Positions 1 to 9,716 are shown, numbered from the stretch's first letter. The stretch is DNA of 64,000 bases from Marinobacter profundi (GCF_002744715.1 NZ_KZ319370.1:453970-517969); one strand, 5' to 3'. A program made the numbers and translations. Notes: a model not told the origin generated them from the sequence alone.

Positions 1-914
1 AAGTCAAAGACCTGCTGGAAAAAGTCGCCGGCTTTAACCAGGAAGGTGGTAACGAGCGCGTGAAGAAGATCGTTCACCGCGTGATGCACGATATTTTCCA
101 GATCGTTGAAGACTTCGACGTTACCCCGGAAGAGTTCTGGCAGGCCGTTTACTACATCGGCGACCTGGGCAAGAACGGTGAAGCGGCCCTGCTGGCGCCG
201 GGCCTCGGCATGGACAAGTACCTCGACATCCGGATGGATGCCGAAGATGAGGCCAATGGCCTGGCCGGCGGCACGCCGCGCACCATCGAAGGCCCGTTGT
301 ACGTCGCCGGTGCTCCGATGAACGAAGGGTTCGCCCGCATGGACGATGGCTCCGACGACAGCGCCGAGACCATGATCCTGACCGGTCAGGTGACGGACGA
401 GAATGGCAACCCGCTGGTCAATGCCGTGGTGGATGTATGGCACGCCAACACCATGGGCAACTATTCCTACTTCGACCAGTCCCAGAGCGACTACAACCTG
501 CGTCGCCGCATCCGCACCGACGAAAATGGCCGTTACACCGCCCAGTCCATCATTCCGGCTGGTTACGGTTGCCCGCCTGAAGGCTCCACCCAGGCGCTGC
601 TGAACCTGCTGGGTCGTCACGGCCGTCGCCCGGCGCACATCCACTTCTTCATCTCCAAGCCGGGCTACAAGCACCTGACTACCCAGATCAACCTGGCGGG
701 TGATGAGTACACCTACGACGATTTTGCCTTCGCAACCCGCGAAGAGCTGGTGGTGGAAGCCAACCGCATCGAGGATCCGGCCAAGGCCGAGCAGTTCGGC
801 CTCAACAAGCCGTTTACCGAGGTGGAATTCAACATCCAGCTGGTCTCTACCGACAAGGCAGAACTGCAGGATCGCCATGAGCGCAAGCGTGCCCTGGAAG
901 GCGAAGCAGCTTAA
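1..914 (+). CDS. catA: Catechol 1,2-dioxygenase (5' end cut by window)
   Basis: Intradiol ring-cleaving enzyme that turns catechol into cis,cis-muconate at a non-haem Fe(III), feeding the beta-ketoadipate pathway. The reading frame is open from base 3 to the stop, giving 303 visible residues; the family is usually about 305-312, so only a few N-terminal residues are missing. A GTG at 60 is an internal codon, because conserved N-terminal sequence ([19 protein letters not shown]) continues upstream of it. The iron-binding region is intact: the NYSYFD segment, the Tyr of PAGYG, and the RRPAHIH pair of histidines. It lies just upstream of benABCD in the same direction, so benzoate is taken through catechol to muconate by adjacent genes. 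catB and catC are not in the window. Confidence 0.95.
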   Translation, partial: VKDLLEKVAGFNQEGGNERVKKIVHRVMHDIFQIVEDFDVTPEEFWQAVYYIGDLGKNGEAALLAPGLGMDKYLDIRMDAEDEANGLAGGTPRTIEGPLYVAGAPMNEGFARMDDGSDDSAETMILTGQVTDENGNPLVNAVVDVWHANTMGNYSYFDQSQSDYNLRRRIRTDENGRYTAQSIIPAGYGCPPEGSTQALLNLLGRHGRRPAHIHFFISKPGYKHLTTQINLAGDEYTYDDFAFATREELVVEANRIEDPAKAEQFGLNKPFTEVEFNIQLVSTDKAELQDRHERKRALEGEAA

Positions 915-950
915 GTCCCGAACCCTTAATCGAAACGTTTTGTGATCCGA

Positions 951-972
951 CCGGCCCGCTCAGGCGGGCCGG
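951..972. terminator. Intercistronic hairpin between catA and benA
   Basis: A perfect 9-bp stem (CCGGCCCGC / GCGGGCCGG) with a TCAG loop begins 37 bases after the catA stop and ends 58 bases before benA. No T-run follows on either strand. It is therefore more likely an mRNA-stabilising or attenuating hairpin than an efficient terminator, and could set catA and ben levels separately. Confidence 0.45.
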
Positions 973-1030
973 CCTGGGGCCCCTCGCGCCCGGAAAACGG
1001 TCTTCACAACAACAAGATGGAGTGACGAAC

Positions 1031-2416
1031 ATGACTCGCCAACTCGACAGACTTGAAAAGCAGATCCGCGGGGCGGTAGAAGCCGACCCGACAACCGGCC
1101 ATTACCGCTGTGACCGCAGCATCTTCACCGACCAGGAGCTGTTCGACCTGGAGATGAAGCACATCTTCGAAGGCAACTGGATTTACCTGGCCCACGAAAG
1201 CCAGGTGGAGAATCCGGGTGACTACTTCACCACCACCGTCGGTCGTCAGCCGGTTGTCATAACCCGTACCAAGGATGGCGAGCTCAAGGCGATGCTCAAT
1301 ACCTGTTCCCACCGTGGCGCCACCCTGTGCCGCAAAAAGCGTGGCAACAAGTCCTCATTCACCTGTCCGTTCCACGGCTGGACCTTCAAGAACGACGGCA
1401 AGCTGCTGAAAGCCCGTGACCAGAAGAAAGGCGGCTACCCGGACAGCTTCAACACCGAGGGTTCCCACGACCTCAAGCTGCTGCCGAAGTTCGAATCCTA
1501 CCGTGGCTTCCTGTTCGGCAGCCTCAGCTCCGACGTGCTGCCGCTGGCGGAGTATCTGGGCGAAACCACCAAGATCATCGACAACATCGTTGATCAGGCG
1601 GAAGACGGCCTCGAAGTGCTGCGTGGTGCCTCCACCTACACCTACGAAGGCAACTGGAAGCTGACCGCCGAGAACGGCGCCGACGGCTACCACGTCGGCA
1701 CCGTGCACTGGAACTACCTGTCCACCATGGGCCAGCGTAACTATGACAAGGGCGGCACCGAGGCCGTGGACGCCAAGAGCTGGTCCAACGAGGGCGGTTT
1801 CTACTCCTTCGAGAACGGCCACATGATGCTGTGGACCCGCCTGATGAACCCGGAAGTGCGTCCGGTGTTCGGTCAGCTCAAACGCCTGGAAGAGCAGTTT
1901 GGTGAAGCCCGCGCCGATTCCATCGTTCGCACCACCAAGAACCTGTGCCTGTACCCGAATGTGTACCTGATGGATCAGTTCTCCACCCAGATCCGGGTGC
2001 TGCGGCCGATTTCCGTCAACAAGACCGAAATCACCATCTACTGCTGGGCGCCGAAGAACGAGCCGGCGGCCGACCGCGCCAAGCGCATTCGCCAGTACGA
2101 AGACTTCTTCAACGTCAGCGGCATGGGTACGCCGGACGATCTGGAAGAATTCCGCGGCTGCCAGGAAGGCTACGAAGCCAGCGGCCTGAAGTGGAACGAC
2201 ATGAGCCGTGGTGCCAAGCACTGGATCGAAGGCCCGGACGAAGGTGCCAGGGCCATCGGCCTGAAGCCCATCCTCAGCGGCGCCAAGCCCGAAGACGAAG
2301 GCCTGTATGTCACTCACCACCAGCATTGGGTGGAAGAGATGACCAGGGCCATCGACACCGAGCGCGCCCGTTTCATTTCTCTCTCTACCGTTTCCTCAGA
2401 GGAGGCTTCCGCATGA
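1031..2416 (+). CDS. benA: Benzoate 1,2-dioxygenase, large (alpha) subunit
   Basis: Catalytic subunit of the Rieske non-haem iron dioxygenase that converts benzoate to its 1,2-cis-dihydrodiol using electrons from BenC. The 461-aa length is normal. The Rieske [2Fe-2S] motif C-x-H...C-x2-H is present (CSHRGATLC and TCPFHGW, residues 92-115), and the mononuclear iron site is seen in [12 protein letters not shown] (His 221 and 226). I chose ATG 1031 because GGAG lies eight bases upstream; the in-frame GTG at 1022 overlaps that ribosome site. The last codons overlap benB by ATGA. A toluate or anthranilate dioxygenase is the alternative, but the gene set catA-benABCD-benK-benE favours benzoate. Confidence 0.95.
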   Translation: MTRQLDRLEKQIRGAVEADPTTGHYRCDRSIFTDQELFDLEMKHIFEGNWIYLAHESQVENPGDYFTTTVGRQPVVITRTKDGELKAMLNTCSHRGATLCRKKRGNKSSFTCPFHGWTFKNDGKLLKARDQKKGGYPDSFNTEGSHDLKLLPKFESYRGFLFGSLSSDVLPLAEYLGETTKIIDNIVDQAEDGLEVLRGASTYTYEGNWKLTAENGADGYHVGTVHWNYLSTMGQRNYDKGGTEAVDAKSWSNEGGFYSFENGHMMLWTRLMNPEVRPVFGQLKRLEEQFGEARADSIVRTTKNLCLYPNVYLMDQFSTQIRVLRPISVNKTEITIYCWAPKNEPAADRAKRIRQYEDFFNVSGMGTPDDLEEFRGCQEGYEASGLKWNDMSRGAKHWIEGPDEGARAIGLKPILSGAKPEDEGLYVTHHQHWVEEMTRAIDTERARFISLSTVSSEEASA

Positions 2417-2904
2417 GCATGACCTTCGAACAGATCCAGGCGTTTGTCTACCGCGAGGCCCGTCTGCTGGATGACCGCCAGTGGGACCAGTGGCTGCAGT
2501 GCTACCACGAAGACGTTACCTACTGGATGCCGTCCTGGGACGATGAAGACCAGCTGACCGAAGATCCGCAAACCGAGATCTCGCTGATCTATTACCCGAA
2601 CCGTCAGGGTCTGGAAGACCGGGTGTACCGCATCAAGACTGAGCGCTCCGGCGCCAGTTCGATGCCGGAGCCGCGCACTACGCACCTGACCACCAACCTG
2701 GAAATCCTGGAGCGGGACGGTGACACGGTGAAACTGCGCTTCAACTGGCAGACCAACAGCCACCGCTACCACAAGACCCAGACTTTTTTCGGTACCTCCT
2801 TCTACACCCTGGATGTCAGTGGCGAGCAACCGCTGATTACCGAGAAGAAGGTGATCCTGAACAACGATTACATCAATCAGGTGATTGATATCTACCACCT
2901 GTAA
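2413..2904 (+). CDS. benB: Benzoate 1,2-dioxygenase, small (beta) subunit
   Basis: Structural beta subunit that assembles with BenA into the (alpha-beta)3 oxygenase. The 163-residue protein has the SnoaL/NTF2-like fold signature of ring-hydroxylating dioxygenase beta subunits ([16 protein letters not shown] at the N-terminus, [13 protein letters not shown] at the end). Its ATG overlaps the benA TGA by four bases, which implies translational coupling and 1:1 synthesis. Confidence 0.94.
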   Translation: MSMTFEQIQAFVYREARLLDDRQWDQWLQCYHEDVTYWMPSWDDEDQLTEDPQTEISLIYYPNRQGLEDRVYRIKTERSGASSMPEPRTTHLTTNLEILERDGDTVKLRFNWQTNSHRYHKTQTFFGTSFYTLDVSGEQPLITEKKVILNNDYINQVIDIYHL

Positions 2905-2924
2905 TTGATGGGGAGAGCATCATC

Positions 2925-3953
2925 ATGAGTTACAACATCGCGCTTAACTTCGAAGACGGCGTTACCCGTTTCATCTCCTGCAACGAGGGTGAAACGGTGC
3001 TGGATGCGGCCTACCGTAACCAGATCAACCTGCCCATGGACTGTTCCGACGGCGTGTGCGGCACCTGCAAGGGTTCCTGTCACCAGGGCGAGTTTGACCT
3101 GGGCGAGGAGTACATCGACGAAGCGCTGTCTGACGAAGAAGCCGAACAGGGCAAGATCCTGACCTGTCAGATGGTGCCCTCCAGCGATTGCGTGGTGGAG
3201 ATCCCCGTGGCCTCCACCATGTGCAAGACCGGAATTGCCGAAGTGGCCGGCACCGTGGCCGAGGTCAACCTGATCTCCGCCACCGCCATCGAGCTGAAAA
3301 TCACCGCGGCGGCGGATGTGGGCTTCCTGCCGGGCCAGTACATGAACATCAGGGTGCCCGGCACCCAGGAAACCCGGGCCTACTCGTTCAGCTCGAAGCC
3401 GGGTAGCCGCGACCTCAGCTTCCTGATCCGCAACGTGCCCGGCGGCCTGATGAGCAGCTACCTGGTGGGCACCGCCAAGACCGGTGCCGAGCTGACGCTG
3501 ACCGGGCCGATGGGCAGCTTCTACCTGCGTCCGGTGGCGCGTCCGGTGCTGATGCTGGCCGGCGGAACCGGCCTGGCGCCGTTCCTGTCGATGCTGGAGC
3601 ACCTCAAGGCCAACGGCTGTGACCAGCCGGTGCACCTGATCTACGGCGTGACCAACGACGAGGACCTGGTGTGCGTGGCGGCCCTCGAAGCCTTTGCCGC
3701 CGAGCTGGACAACTTCAGCTTTGCCACCGTGGTCGCCAGCGACGACAGCAGCCATCCCCGCAAGGGCTATGTGACCAATCACATGGAAGGCGCGCCGCTG
3801 AACGACGGCGACGTGGATGTCTACCTGTGCGGGCCGCCTCCCATGGTGGACGCGGTACTGGGCTACTTCCGCGAGCAGGGCATTGAACCGAATTCCTTCC
3901 ACTACGAGAAGTTCACCCCGAGCGTGACCGCGGTTGAGGAGAAGGTGGCATGA
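2925..3953 (+). CDS. benC: Benzoate 1,2-dioxygenase electron transfer reductase
   Basis: Passes electrons from NADH to the BenAB oxygenase through FAD and a plant-type [2Fe-2S] cluster. The 342-aa protein has the ferredoxin domain first, with cluster cysteines at 40, 45, 48 and 81 (CSDGVCGTC, LTCQ). A FAD-binding barrel follows (RAYSFSS), then the NAD domain (GGTGLAPFLSML and the C-terminal CGPPPMV). A GGGGAG ribosome site precedes the ATG. The 3' end overlaps benD by ATGA. Confidence 0.95.
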   Translation: MSYNIALNFEDGVTRFISCNEGETVLDAAYRNQINLPMDCSDGVCGTCKGSCHQGEFDLGEEYIDEALSDEEAEQGKILTCQMVPSSDCVVEIPVASTMCKTGIAEVAGTVAEVNLISATAIELKITAAADVGFLPGQYMNIRVPGTQETRAYSFSSKPGSRDLSFLIRNVPGGLMSSYLVGTAKTGAELTLTGPMGSFYLRPVARPVLMLAGGTGLAPFLSMLEHLKANGCDQPVHLIYGVTNDEDLVCVAALEAFAAELDNFSFATVVASDDSSHPRKGYVTNHMEGAPLNDGDVDVYLCGPPPMVDAVLGYFREQGIEPNSFHYEKFTPSVTAVEEKVA

Positions 3954-4729
3954 CGCCGCGCTTCACCGCCAAGGTCATGGTGGTTACCGGGGCCGCCCAG
4001 GGCATCGGCAAGCGGGTGGCGGAACTGGCCGCCGCCGAAGGTGCCCGCCTGGTGCTGGTAGACATCGCCGATTACGTCCAGGGCGTGGCCGCCGAACTGC
4101 GTGACCAGGGCGCCGAAGCCGTGGCCGTGCAGGCCAACCTGGAAACCTGGGAAGGCGCGGAAATGGTGATGGCCAAGGCCCATGAGCAGTACGGCCGCAT
4201 CGACATCCTGATCAATAACGTGGGTGGCACCATCTGGGCCCAGCCGTTCGAGCATTACCAGCCCGAACAGATCCAGAAGGAAATCCAGCGCTCGCTGTTT
4301 CCCACCCTGTGGTGCTGCCGTGCGGTGTTGCCCTACATGGTGGAGCAGAAGGGCGGGGCCATTGTGAATGTGTCATCCGTCGCCACCCGCGGCCTGATGC
4401 GAGTGCCTTACGGCGCCGCCAAGGCCGGGGTGAACGGCATGACCGTCAACCTGGCCTTCGAATACGCCGGCCACAACATCCGCGTCAACGCCACCGCTCC
4501 CGGCGGTACCGAGGCGCCCCCCCGGCTGACCCCGCGCAATACCGAAGCGCAGGGCGAGCAGGAGAAGGGCTGGTACCAGACCCTGATCGACCAGACCAAT
4601 GCCAGCAGCTTCATGCACCGCTACGGCACCCTGGACGAACAGGCCGAGCCGATCCTGTTCCTGGCGTCCGATGCCGCCAGCTATATCACCGGCACCATCC
4701 TTCCGGTAGCGGGAGGGGACTGCGGGTAA
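3950..4729 (+). CDS. benD: Benzoate cis-diol dehydrogenase (SDR)
   Basis: Short-chain dehydrogenase that oxidises and decarboxylates 1,2-dihydroxy-3,5-cyclohexadiene-1-carboxylate to catechol with NAD+. The 259 residues show the cofactor motif TGAAQGIG (13-20), the structural NNVGG motif, and a catalytic Ser-Tyr-Lys set in VNVSS...PYGAAKAG. It overlaps benC by four bases, completing the benABCD unit whose product is the substrate of the upstream CatA. Confidence 0.94.
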   Translation: MTPRFTAKVMVVTGAAQGIGKRVAELAAAEGARLVLVDIADYVQGVAAELRDQGAEAVAVQANLETWEGAEMVMAKAHEQYGRIDILINNVGGTIWAQPFEHYQPEQIQKEIQRSLFPTLWCCRAVLPYMVEQKGGAIVNVSSVATRGLMRVPYGAAKAGVNGMTVNLAFEYAGHNIRVNATAPGGTEAPPRLTPRNTEAQGEQEKGWYQTLIDQTNASSFMHRYGTLDEQAEPILFLASDAASYITGTILPVAGGDCG

Positions 4730-4738
4730 GGCAGTACA

Positions 4739-4844
4739 GGGACAGACCTCTGGTCTGTCCCTTTTCTAACCTCCGGGGACAGACCAAAGGTCAGTCCCCG
4801 AAGTAGAGAAGTAGTAGTCGGGGACAGACCTCTGGTCTGTCCCC
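4739..4844. repeat. Three copies of a ~25-bp palindromic repeat
   Basis: Copies lie at 4739-4761 (perfect GGGACAGACC-TCT-GGTCTGTCCC), 4775-4799 (spacer AAA, one arm mismatch) and 4820-4844 (perfect, 11-bp arms). They fill almost the whole benD-benK gap. The same palindrome recurs at 11944-12010 and 42970-43074. Short dispersed palindromes of this design resemble REP elements mobilised by REP-associated tyrosine transposases; no transposase is in the window. In RNA each copy would fold into a strong hairpin and could lower benK expression relative to benABCD. Confidence 0.85.
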
Positions 4845-4891
4845 TGGTCAACACACCCGAAGACAACAACAACACTCGGAGCAACAGACCC

Positions 4892-6232
4892 ATGAGAAAT
4901 ATCGACGTCAACGACGTTATCGATAACGCAAGCTTTAATGGTTTCCACTGGAAGGTCCTCTTCTGGTGCACCCTGATCATCATTTTCGACGGCTACGACC
5001 TGGTGATCTATGGCGTGGTGCTGCCGCTGTTGATGGAGCAGTGGAACCTCAACCCTTACGTGGCCGGCCTGCTCGGCAGTAGTGCCCTGTTTGGCATGAT
5101 GTTCGGCGCGATGGGCTTCGGCATGCTGTCCGATAAATGGGGCCGCAAAAAAGTCATTCTGATCTGCGTGGTGCTGTTCAGTCTCACCACGGTGATCAAC
5201 GGATTTGCCACCAACGCCTGGCAGTTCGGCATACTGCGGTTTATTGCCGGCCTCGGAATCGGTGGCGTGATGCCCAACGTGGTGTCGCTGATGAGTGAAT
5301 ATTCCCCCGCGCGCAAGCGCAGCACCCTGGTGGCGCTGATGTTCAGCGGCTACGCGGTGGGCGGCATGATGTCTGCCGGCCTGGGAATCTGGATTGTGCC
5401 CAACTTCGGCTGGCAGATCATGTTCTGGCTGGCCGCTGTGCCACTGCTGATCCTGCCGGTGATGATCCGTTTCCTGCCGGAGTCCGTGGCCTTCCTGATG
5501 GCGCAAAAGCGTGAAACCGAGGCCCGGGCGATTCTCCAGAAAGTCGCACCGTTCAAACACATCACCAGCCAGGACGTGCTGACCGTGCCGCCGGTGGCGG
5601 AAAACAAGGCGCCGGTACTGGAGCTGTTCCGCGGTGGCCGTGCCATGAGCACGATGATGTTCTGGGTGGCCTTCTTTAACTGCCTGTTGATGGTTTACGC
5701 GCTGGGTTCCTGGCTGCCGAAGCTGATGTCCGCCGCCGGCTATCCGCTCAGTTCCAGCCTGATGTTCCTGATGGTGCTCAACATCGGCGCCATTATCGGT
5801 GCCGTGGGTGGCGGCTGGCTGGCCGACAGGTTCTCCCTGCGTTCGGTCCTGGTGTCCTTCTTTATCCTGGGTTCCGGTTCGTTGATTGCCCTGGGTTACC
5901 CGAACCCGATGTGGCTGCTGTACACCCTGATGGGGATTGCCGGCGCCACCACCATCGGTTCGCAGATTCTGCTGTACGCCTATGTCGCCCAGTACTATCC
6001 CACCAGTATCCGCTCCACCGGACTGGGCTGGGCCTCCGGCATTGGCCGTAACGGGGCCATCGTCGGCCCGATGCTGGGCGGCACCTTGTTGGCGCTGGCG
6101 CTGCCGCACCAGATGAATTTCCTGGTGCTGGCCATTCCCGGCGCCATCGCCACCATTGCCATCGCCCTGGTAGGGCGTCGCTTCCGGCTGAAGCAGGCGC
6201 AACCGGAGCTCGGCATGGCAGCAGGCAACTGA
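4892..6232 (+). CDS. benK: Benzoate MFS transporter (aromatic acid:H+ symporter)
   Basis: Inner-membrane major facilitator protein of the AAHS family, expected to import benzoate with protons. The 446 residues carry about 12 hydrophobic segments. Family motifs are visible: FDGYDLVIYG in helix 1 and the loop GMLSDKWGRKK, with a partial repeat ADRFSLRSVL in the second half. GGAG stands ten bases before the ATG. It follows benABCD after three palindromic repeats and is followed by a hairpin terminator, so it probably ends the ben transcript. Confidence 0.9.
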   Translation: MRNIDVNDVIDNASFNGFHWKVLFWCTLIIIFDGYDLVIYGVVLPLLMEQWNLNPYVAGLLGSSALFGMMFGAMGFGMLSDKWGRKKVILICVVLFSLTTVINGFATNAWQFGILRFIAGLGIGGVMPNVVSLMSEYSPARKRSTLVALMFSGYAVGGMMSAGLGIWIVPNFGWQIMFWLAAVPLLILPVMIRFLPESVAFLMAQKRETEARAILQKVAPFKHITSQDVLTVPPVAENKAPVLELFRGGRAMSTMMFWVAFFNCLLMVYALGSWLPKLMSAAGYPLSSSLMFLMVLNIGAIIGAVGGGWLADRFSLRSVLVSFFILGSGSLIALGYPNPMWLLYTLMGIAGATTIGSQILLYAYVAQYYPTSIRSTGLGWASGIGRNGAIVGPMLGGTLLALALPHQMNFLVLAIPGAIATIAIALVGRRFRLKQAQPELGMAAGN

Positions 6233-6289
6233 CTTCAGAACGTTGAAGCGACCCCGAGGGACATCGACTTGTCTGTCATACCCCTCTTT

Positions 6290-6323
6290 AGCCCCGGCGC
6301 GCGAGCGTGCGGGGCTCTTTTTT
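6290..6323 (+). terminator. Rho-independent terminator after benK
   Basis: A GC-rich imperfect stem (AGCCCCG...CGGGGCT) around a GCGA loop is followed directly by CTTTTTT. It stands about 60 bases after the benK stop and separates it from benE, which therefore either has its own promoter or depends on readthrough. Confidence 0.75.
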
Positions 6324-6363
6324 GGCTAAGCTTGTTGCTTCGCAGATCATTAAGGATGAACTT

Positions 6364-7539
6364 ATGACCCGTTTGTTCGGAGACCTGTCGGTGTCGGCGG
6401 TTGCCGCCGGCTTTCTGGCAGTACTGGTCTCCTATGCCGGTCCGCTGGCGATCTTTTTCCAGGCCGGTTCAGCGGCCGACATTCCGCCCCAGATGATGAC
6501 CTCCTGGGTCTGGGCCATTTCCATGGGGGCGGCCATCTCCGGCATTGTGCTGTCGCTGTGGCTGCGGGCGCCGGTGGTCACCGCCTGGTCGGCACCGGGC
6601 ACCGCCCTGCTGGTGGCGCTGTTTCCCGGGTTGTCACTGAACGAGGCGGTGGGTGCCTACCTCACGGCCGCGGTGATCATTTTCATCATCGGCGTGTCCG
6701 GTACCTTCGATGCCATTGTCAGGGCCATTCCCAAAGGCGTGGCCGCCGGCATGATGGCCGGCATCCTGTTCCAGTTTGGTATCGGTGCCTTCGCGGCTAT
6801 CGAAACCACCCCGGCACTGGCGATCGGCATGCTGGTGGCGTATGTGGTGTTCCGCCGGCTGTGGCCGAAATACACCCTGGTCCTGCTGCTCATGGTCGGC
6901 GTGCTGCTGGCGGTGGTGCTGGAGGGTGCCTCGCTGGCCGGGGTGCGCCTCAGCCTGGCGGTACCGCAGCTTATCGTTCCACAGTGGAATCTGGGCGCAA
7001 CCCTCAGCCTGGCGATCCCGCTGGTGCTGGTCAGCCTTACCGGACAGTTCCTGCCGGGTATGGCGATCCTGCAGGGGGCGGGTTACCGGGTCAAAGCCAA
7101 GCCGGTGATTGCGGTGACCAGCCTGGTGTCCCTGCCGATGGCGCTGTTTGGCGGGATTACCACCGTGGTGGCCGCCATCACTGCCGCCATCTGCACTGGC
7201 AAGGATGCCCATGAGGATCCGGACCGGCGTTATGTGGCCGGGGTATTCAACGGGGTGTTCTACCTGGTCGGTGGCCTGTTTGCCGGCACCATCGTGGCCC
7301 TGTTCACTTCGTTGCCCGCCGCCTTTGTCGCGGTGCTGGCGGGCCTCGCCCTGTTGGGGGCCATTGCCGGCAACCTGCATGCCGCACTGGATGACGCCAG
7401 TCACCGCGAGGCGTCGCTGATCACGTTCATTGTGACGGCCTCCGGACTGTCGTTGTTCGGCTTGTCCTCGGCGTTCTGGGGAGTGGTCATCGGTTATGCC
7501 TGTTACCTGATCCTCAACGGCAACATGGCCAAAAAGTAG
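6364..7539 (+). CDS. benE: Benzoate/H+ symporter BenE family
   Basis: A second inner-membrane benzoate permease of an unrelated fold family (BenE, related to purine/sulfate transporter folds). The protein is 391 aa and almost wholly hydrophobic, with about 12 membrane segments and the conserved APGTALLVALFPGLSLNEAVGAY and GGITTVVAAITAAICTG regions. I chose ATG 6364, with AAGGA seven bases upstream; an earlier in-frame TTG at 6307 falls inside the benK terminator. Having both BenK and BenE suggests uptake over a range of substrate levels, or one permease for a related acid. Confidence 0.88.
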   Translation: MTRLFGDLSVSAVAAGFLAVLVSYAGPLAIFFQAGSAADIPPQMMTSWVWAISMGAAISGIVLSLWLRAPVVTAWSAPGTALLVALFPGLSLNEAVGAYLTAAVIIFIIGVSGTFDAIVRAIPKGVAAGMMAGILFQFGIGAFAAIETTPALAIGMLVAYVVFRRLWPKYTLVLLLMVGVLLAVVLEGASLAGVRLSLAVPQLIVPQWNLGATLSLAIPLVLVSLTGQFLPGMAILQGAGYRVKAKPVIAVTSLVSLPMALFGGITTVVAAITAAICTGKDAHEDPDRRYVAGVFNGVFYLVGGLFAGTIVALFTSLPAAFVAVLAGLALLGAIAGNLHAALDDASHREASLITFIVTASGLSLFGLSSAFWGVVIGYACYLILNGNMAKK

Positions 7540-7566
7540 CTGTCGTCAGCGCGGAAGCGCCGGTCG

Positions 7567-8229
7567 CTACCAGCGGGCAGCCATCCCCGGCAGCAGGTAA
7601 CGCAACAGGCCGGGTTTCACCCCCAGGTGACGCAATACCTGGCGGGAGTGCCACTGCAGGTGGAGGCGGAGGTATCGGCTGTCGATATGGCGCAGCAAGC
7701 GGGCGGCGTTGCGGGCATCGTCGACGCCGCGATGGGGGCGGCCCTCGAAATCCAGCCGGTGATGGGCCAGCACGTCCGCAAAATCCATCCGGCCTTGCAG
7801 GCCGGTGGTTTTGCGCCAGGCCAGCTTGAGGTTGAGGTGAGGGCGGGCCATAAATGCCGGAGCACAGTGGTTGCGGTAGAATTCAGCCTCCAGCTGGTAA
7901 AAGTCGTAATCGCCCCAGCTGACCCAAAGATCGATGGCGGGCTTGTCGGCCAGCCAGGCATTCAGCTGCGCCACCGCCTCGCCATAGTGGGGTGCGCGAT
8001 CGGCATCCTGCTGGCGGATGCCGGTAAGTTCGCGGCAGAACTCGCTGAGCCGGGGGCGCAGCACCGGCCGCGCCAGGAAGCTGGCCGAGTCCAGGACATT
8101 GCCGTCGGCAGTAGCCAGGGCGCAACCGATCTCCAGTACCTCCATGTCATTCACCGTTTGCCGGCGCACGGTGCCGGGCAGGTGGCCCTGCCAGCAGGTA
8201 GCTTCCAGATCGACGACAAGAATGTGCAT
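7567..8229 (-). CDS. DEDDh 3'-5' exonuclease (ERI-1/KapD-like)
   Basis: Predicted 3'-5' exonuclease of the RNase T / DNA polymerase III epsilon superfamily. The 220 residues show Exo I (VVDLEATCW, with the D-x-E metal pair), an Exo II aspartate in VSWGDYDFYQLE, and Exo III in HRGVDDARNAARLL, with the His and Asp five residues apart as in DEDDh enzymes. Eukaryotic ERI-1 relatives trim RNA 3' ends; the bacterial substrate is not known. It converges on benE and is transcribed alone. Confidence 0.82.
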   Translation of the reverse strand: MHILVVDLEATCWQGHLPGTVRRQTVNDMEVLEIGCALATADGNVLDSASFLARPVLRPRLSEFCRELTGIRQQDADRAPHYGEAVAQLNAWLADKPAIDLWVSWGDYDFYQLEAEFYRNHCAPAFMARPHLNLKLAWRKTTGLQGRMDFADVLAHHRLDFEGRPHRGVDDARNAARLLRHIDSRYLRLHLQWHSRQVLRHLGVKPGLLRYLLPGMAARW

Positions 8230-8333
8230 GAGTCTCGATCATTTGCCAGCAATGCCGGTTTACCTTAGGGTTTCAGTCATCATAACTACAGGCAGTACAA
8301 CATGGCACCTGACCACTGTGACACCAGGCCAGC

Positions 8334-9716
8334 ATGACACCTGACCAACATGACCTCTGGTTCCTGCCGCTGGGCGGCACCGGTGAGATCGGTATGAACC
8401 TGAATCTGTACGGCCACGACGGCCAGTGGTTGATGGTGGACTGTGGCGTCACCTTCCCGAAACCGGGGCGGATTGCGGCCGACGGCACCGTCCATCACCG
8501 GGGCGAGCCGCCGGTGCAGATGGCCGATCCGGAATTTATAGCCGACCGGCGTGACCAGCTGGCGGGGCTGATCATCACCCACGCCCATGAAGACCATATC
8601 GGTGCGGTGCCTTACCTGTGGCCACTGCTGCAATGCCCCATCTACACCAGCCGGTTCACCGCCGAAATCCTTCGTCGCAAGCTGGCGGAGTTTGATCTGC
8701 TGCACCGGGTGCCGATCCATGTGGTGGAGGTGGACCAGCGTCGCCGCATCGGCCCCTTCGAAGTGCAGTGGCTGGCGCTGACCCACTCCATACCGGACCC
8801 CAACGCCCTGATGATCCGTACCCCGGCCGGCAACATCTTTCACAGTGGCGACTGGAAGCTGGATGACCACCCCCTGGTGGGCCATGGCTACTCGCCCGCC
8901 ACCTTCCGCGCGCTGGCGGACGAGGGGGTGACTGCCATGGTGTGTGATTCCACCAATGCGACCGTCAGTGGCCACTCCACGTCCGAGGCGGTGCTGCACG
9001 AGGGCCTGCTGGCGGCGATTGGCTCTGCCCGTGGCCGGGTGGTGGTGGCCTGTTTTGGCAGTAACATTGCCCGCCTGCACACGCTGGCACAGATTGCCCG
9101 GGAGACCGGTCGCTACATGGGACTGCTGGGGCGCTCACTGGTCAACATGAGCGGTGCCGCCAAGGCCGCGGGCCTGTGGGACCGGGCCGATGAGCTGATC
9201 AACCCGGGCCACCTGGGCTACCTGCCACGGGAGGAAGTGCTGGTGGTGGCCACCGGCAGTCAGGGCGAACCGCGCACCGCGCTGCGCCGGCTGGCGATGG
9301 GGACCCATCCCGACCTGGAACTGGAAGCCGGTGACAGGGTGATCTTCAGTGCCCGTGCCATCCCCGGCAACGAAGACGCCATCGAGGCGCTGATCGGCCA
9401 GCTCCGCGGGCAGGGCATTGAGGTGGTGACGGCCGAGTCATCCAGCATCCCGATTCACGCCTCCGGTCATCCGGCGGAGGACGAACTGCGGGCGATGTAT
9501 GGCTGGGTACAGCCGGCACTGGCGATTCCGGTGCATGGTGAAGACGTCCACATGGCGACCCACGCCCGCATCGCCCGCGACTGTGGCGTGCCGAAGACGC
9601 TGGTCGGTCGCAACGGCGACCTGTTCATGATCCGGCCGGTGCCGGGCATCCGCCGGCAGGTAACAGAAACCGGTCGTCTGGGCTGGCAGAAAGGGGAGCT
9701 GGTGCGGGTGTATTGA
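8334..9716 (+). CDS. RNase J-like metallo-beta-lactamase hydrolase
   Basis: Metallo-beta-lactamase/beta-CASP protein related to ribonuclease J. At 460 aa it is shorter than the classical ~555-aa enzyme and lacks the C-terminal domain. The zinc motif HxHxDH is intact (THAHEDHIG), as are downstream ligands in FHSGDWKLD, the CDSTN segment, and late motifs GHPAEDEL and PVHGE. It is likely an RNA-processing nuclease, though beta-CASP proteins of this kind in gammaproteobacteria are poorly studied. ATG 8334 is preceded by only a weak AGG; a partial copy of the first codons stands 32 bases upstream. Confidence 0.82.
   Translation: MTPDQHDLWFLPLGGTGEIGMNLNLYGHDGQWLMVDCGVTFPKPGRIAADGTVHHRGEPPVQMADPEFIADRRDQLAGLIITHAHEDHIGAVPYLWPLLQCPIYTSRFTAEILRRKLAEFDLLHRVPIHVVEVDQRRRIGPFEVQWLALTHSIPDPNALMIRTPAGNIFHSGDWKLDDHPLVGHGYSPATFRALADEGVTAMVCDSTNATVSGHSTSEAVLHEGLLAAIGSARGRVVVACFGSNIARLHTLAQIARETGRYMGLLGRSLVNMSGAAKAAGLWDRADELINPGHLGYLPREEVLVVATGSQGEPRTALRRLAMGTHPDLELEAGDRVIFSARAIPGNEDAIEALIGQLRGQGIEVVTAESSSIPIHASGHPAEDELRAMYGWVQPALAIPVHGEDVHMATHARIARDCGVPKTLVGRNGDLFMIRPVPGIRRQVTETGRLGWQKGELVRVY

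Noticed and set aside
1355..2326. Long open frame (323 aa) antisense to benA
   Set aside because: It lies wholly opposite a gene with clear catalytic motifs and has a composition typical of the reverse strand of GC-rich coding DNA (His/Gly/Val-rich, no motif).
4766..6202. 478-aa open frame antisense to benK
   Set aside because: Gln/His-rich shadow of a membrane-protein gene, reading through the palindromes; no domain recognised.
6307..6363. Upstream start for benE
   Set aside because: The extra codons would lie inside the benK terminator and lack a ribosome site; ATG 6364 has AAGGA and the family N-terminus.
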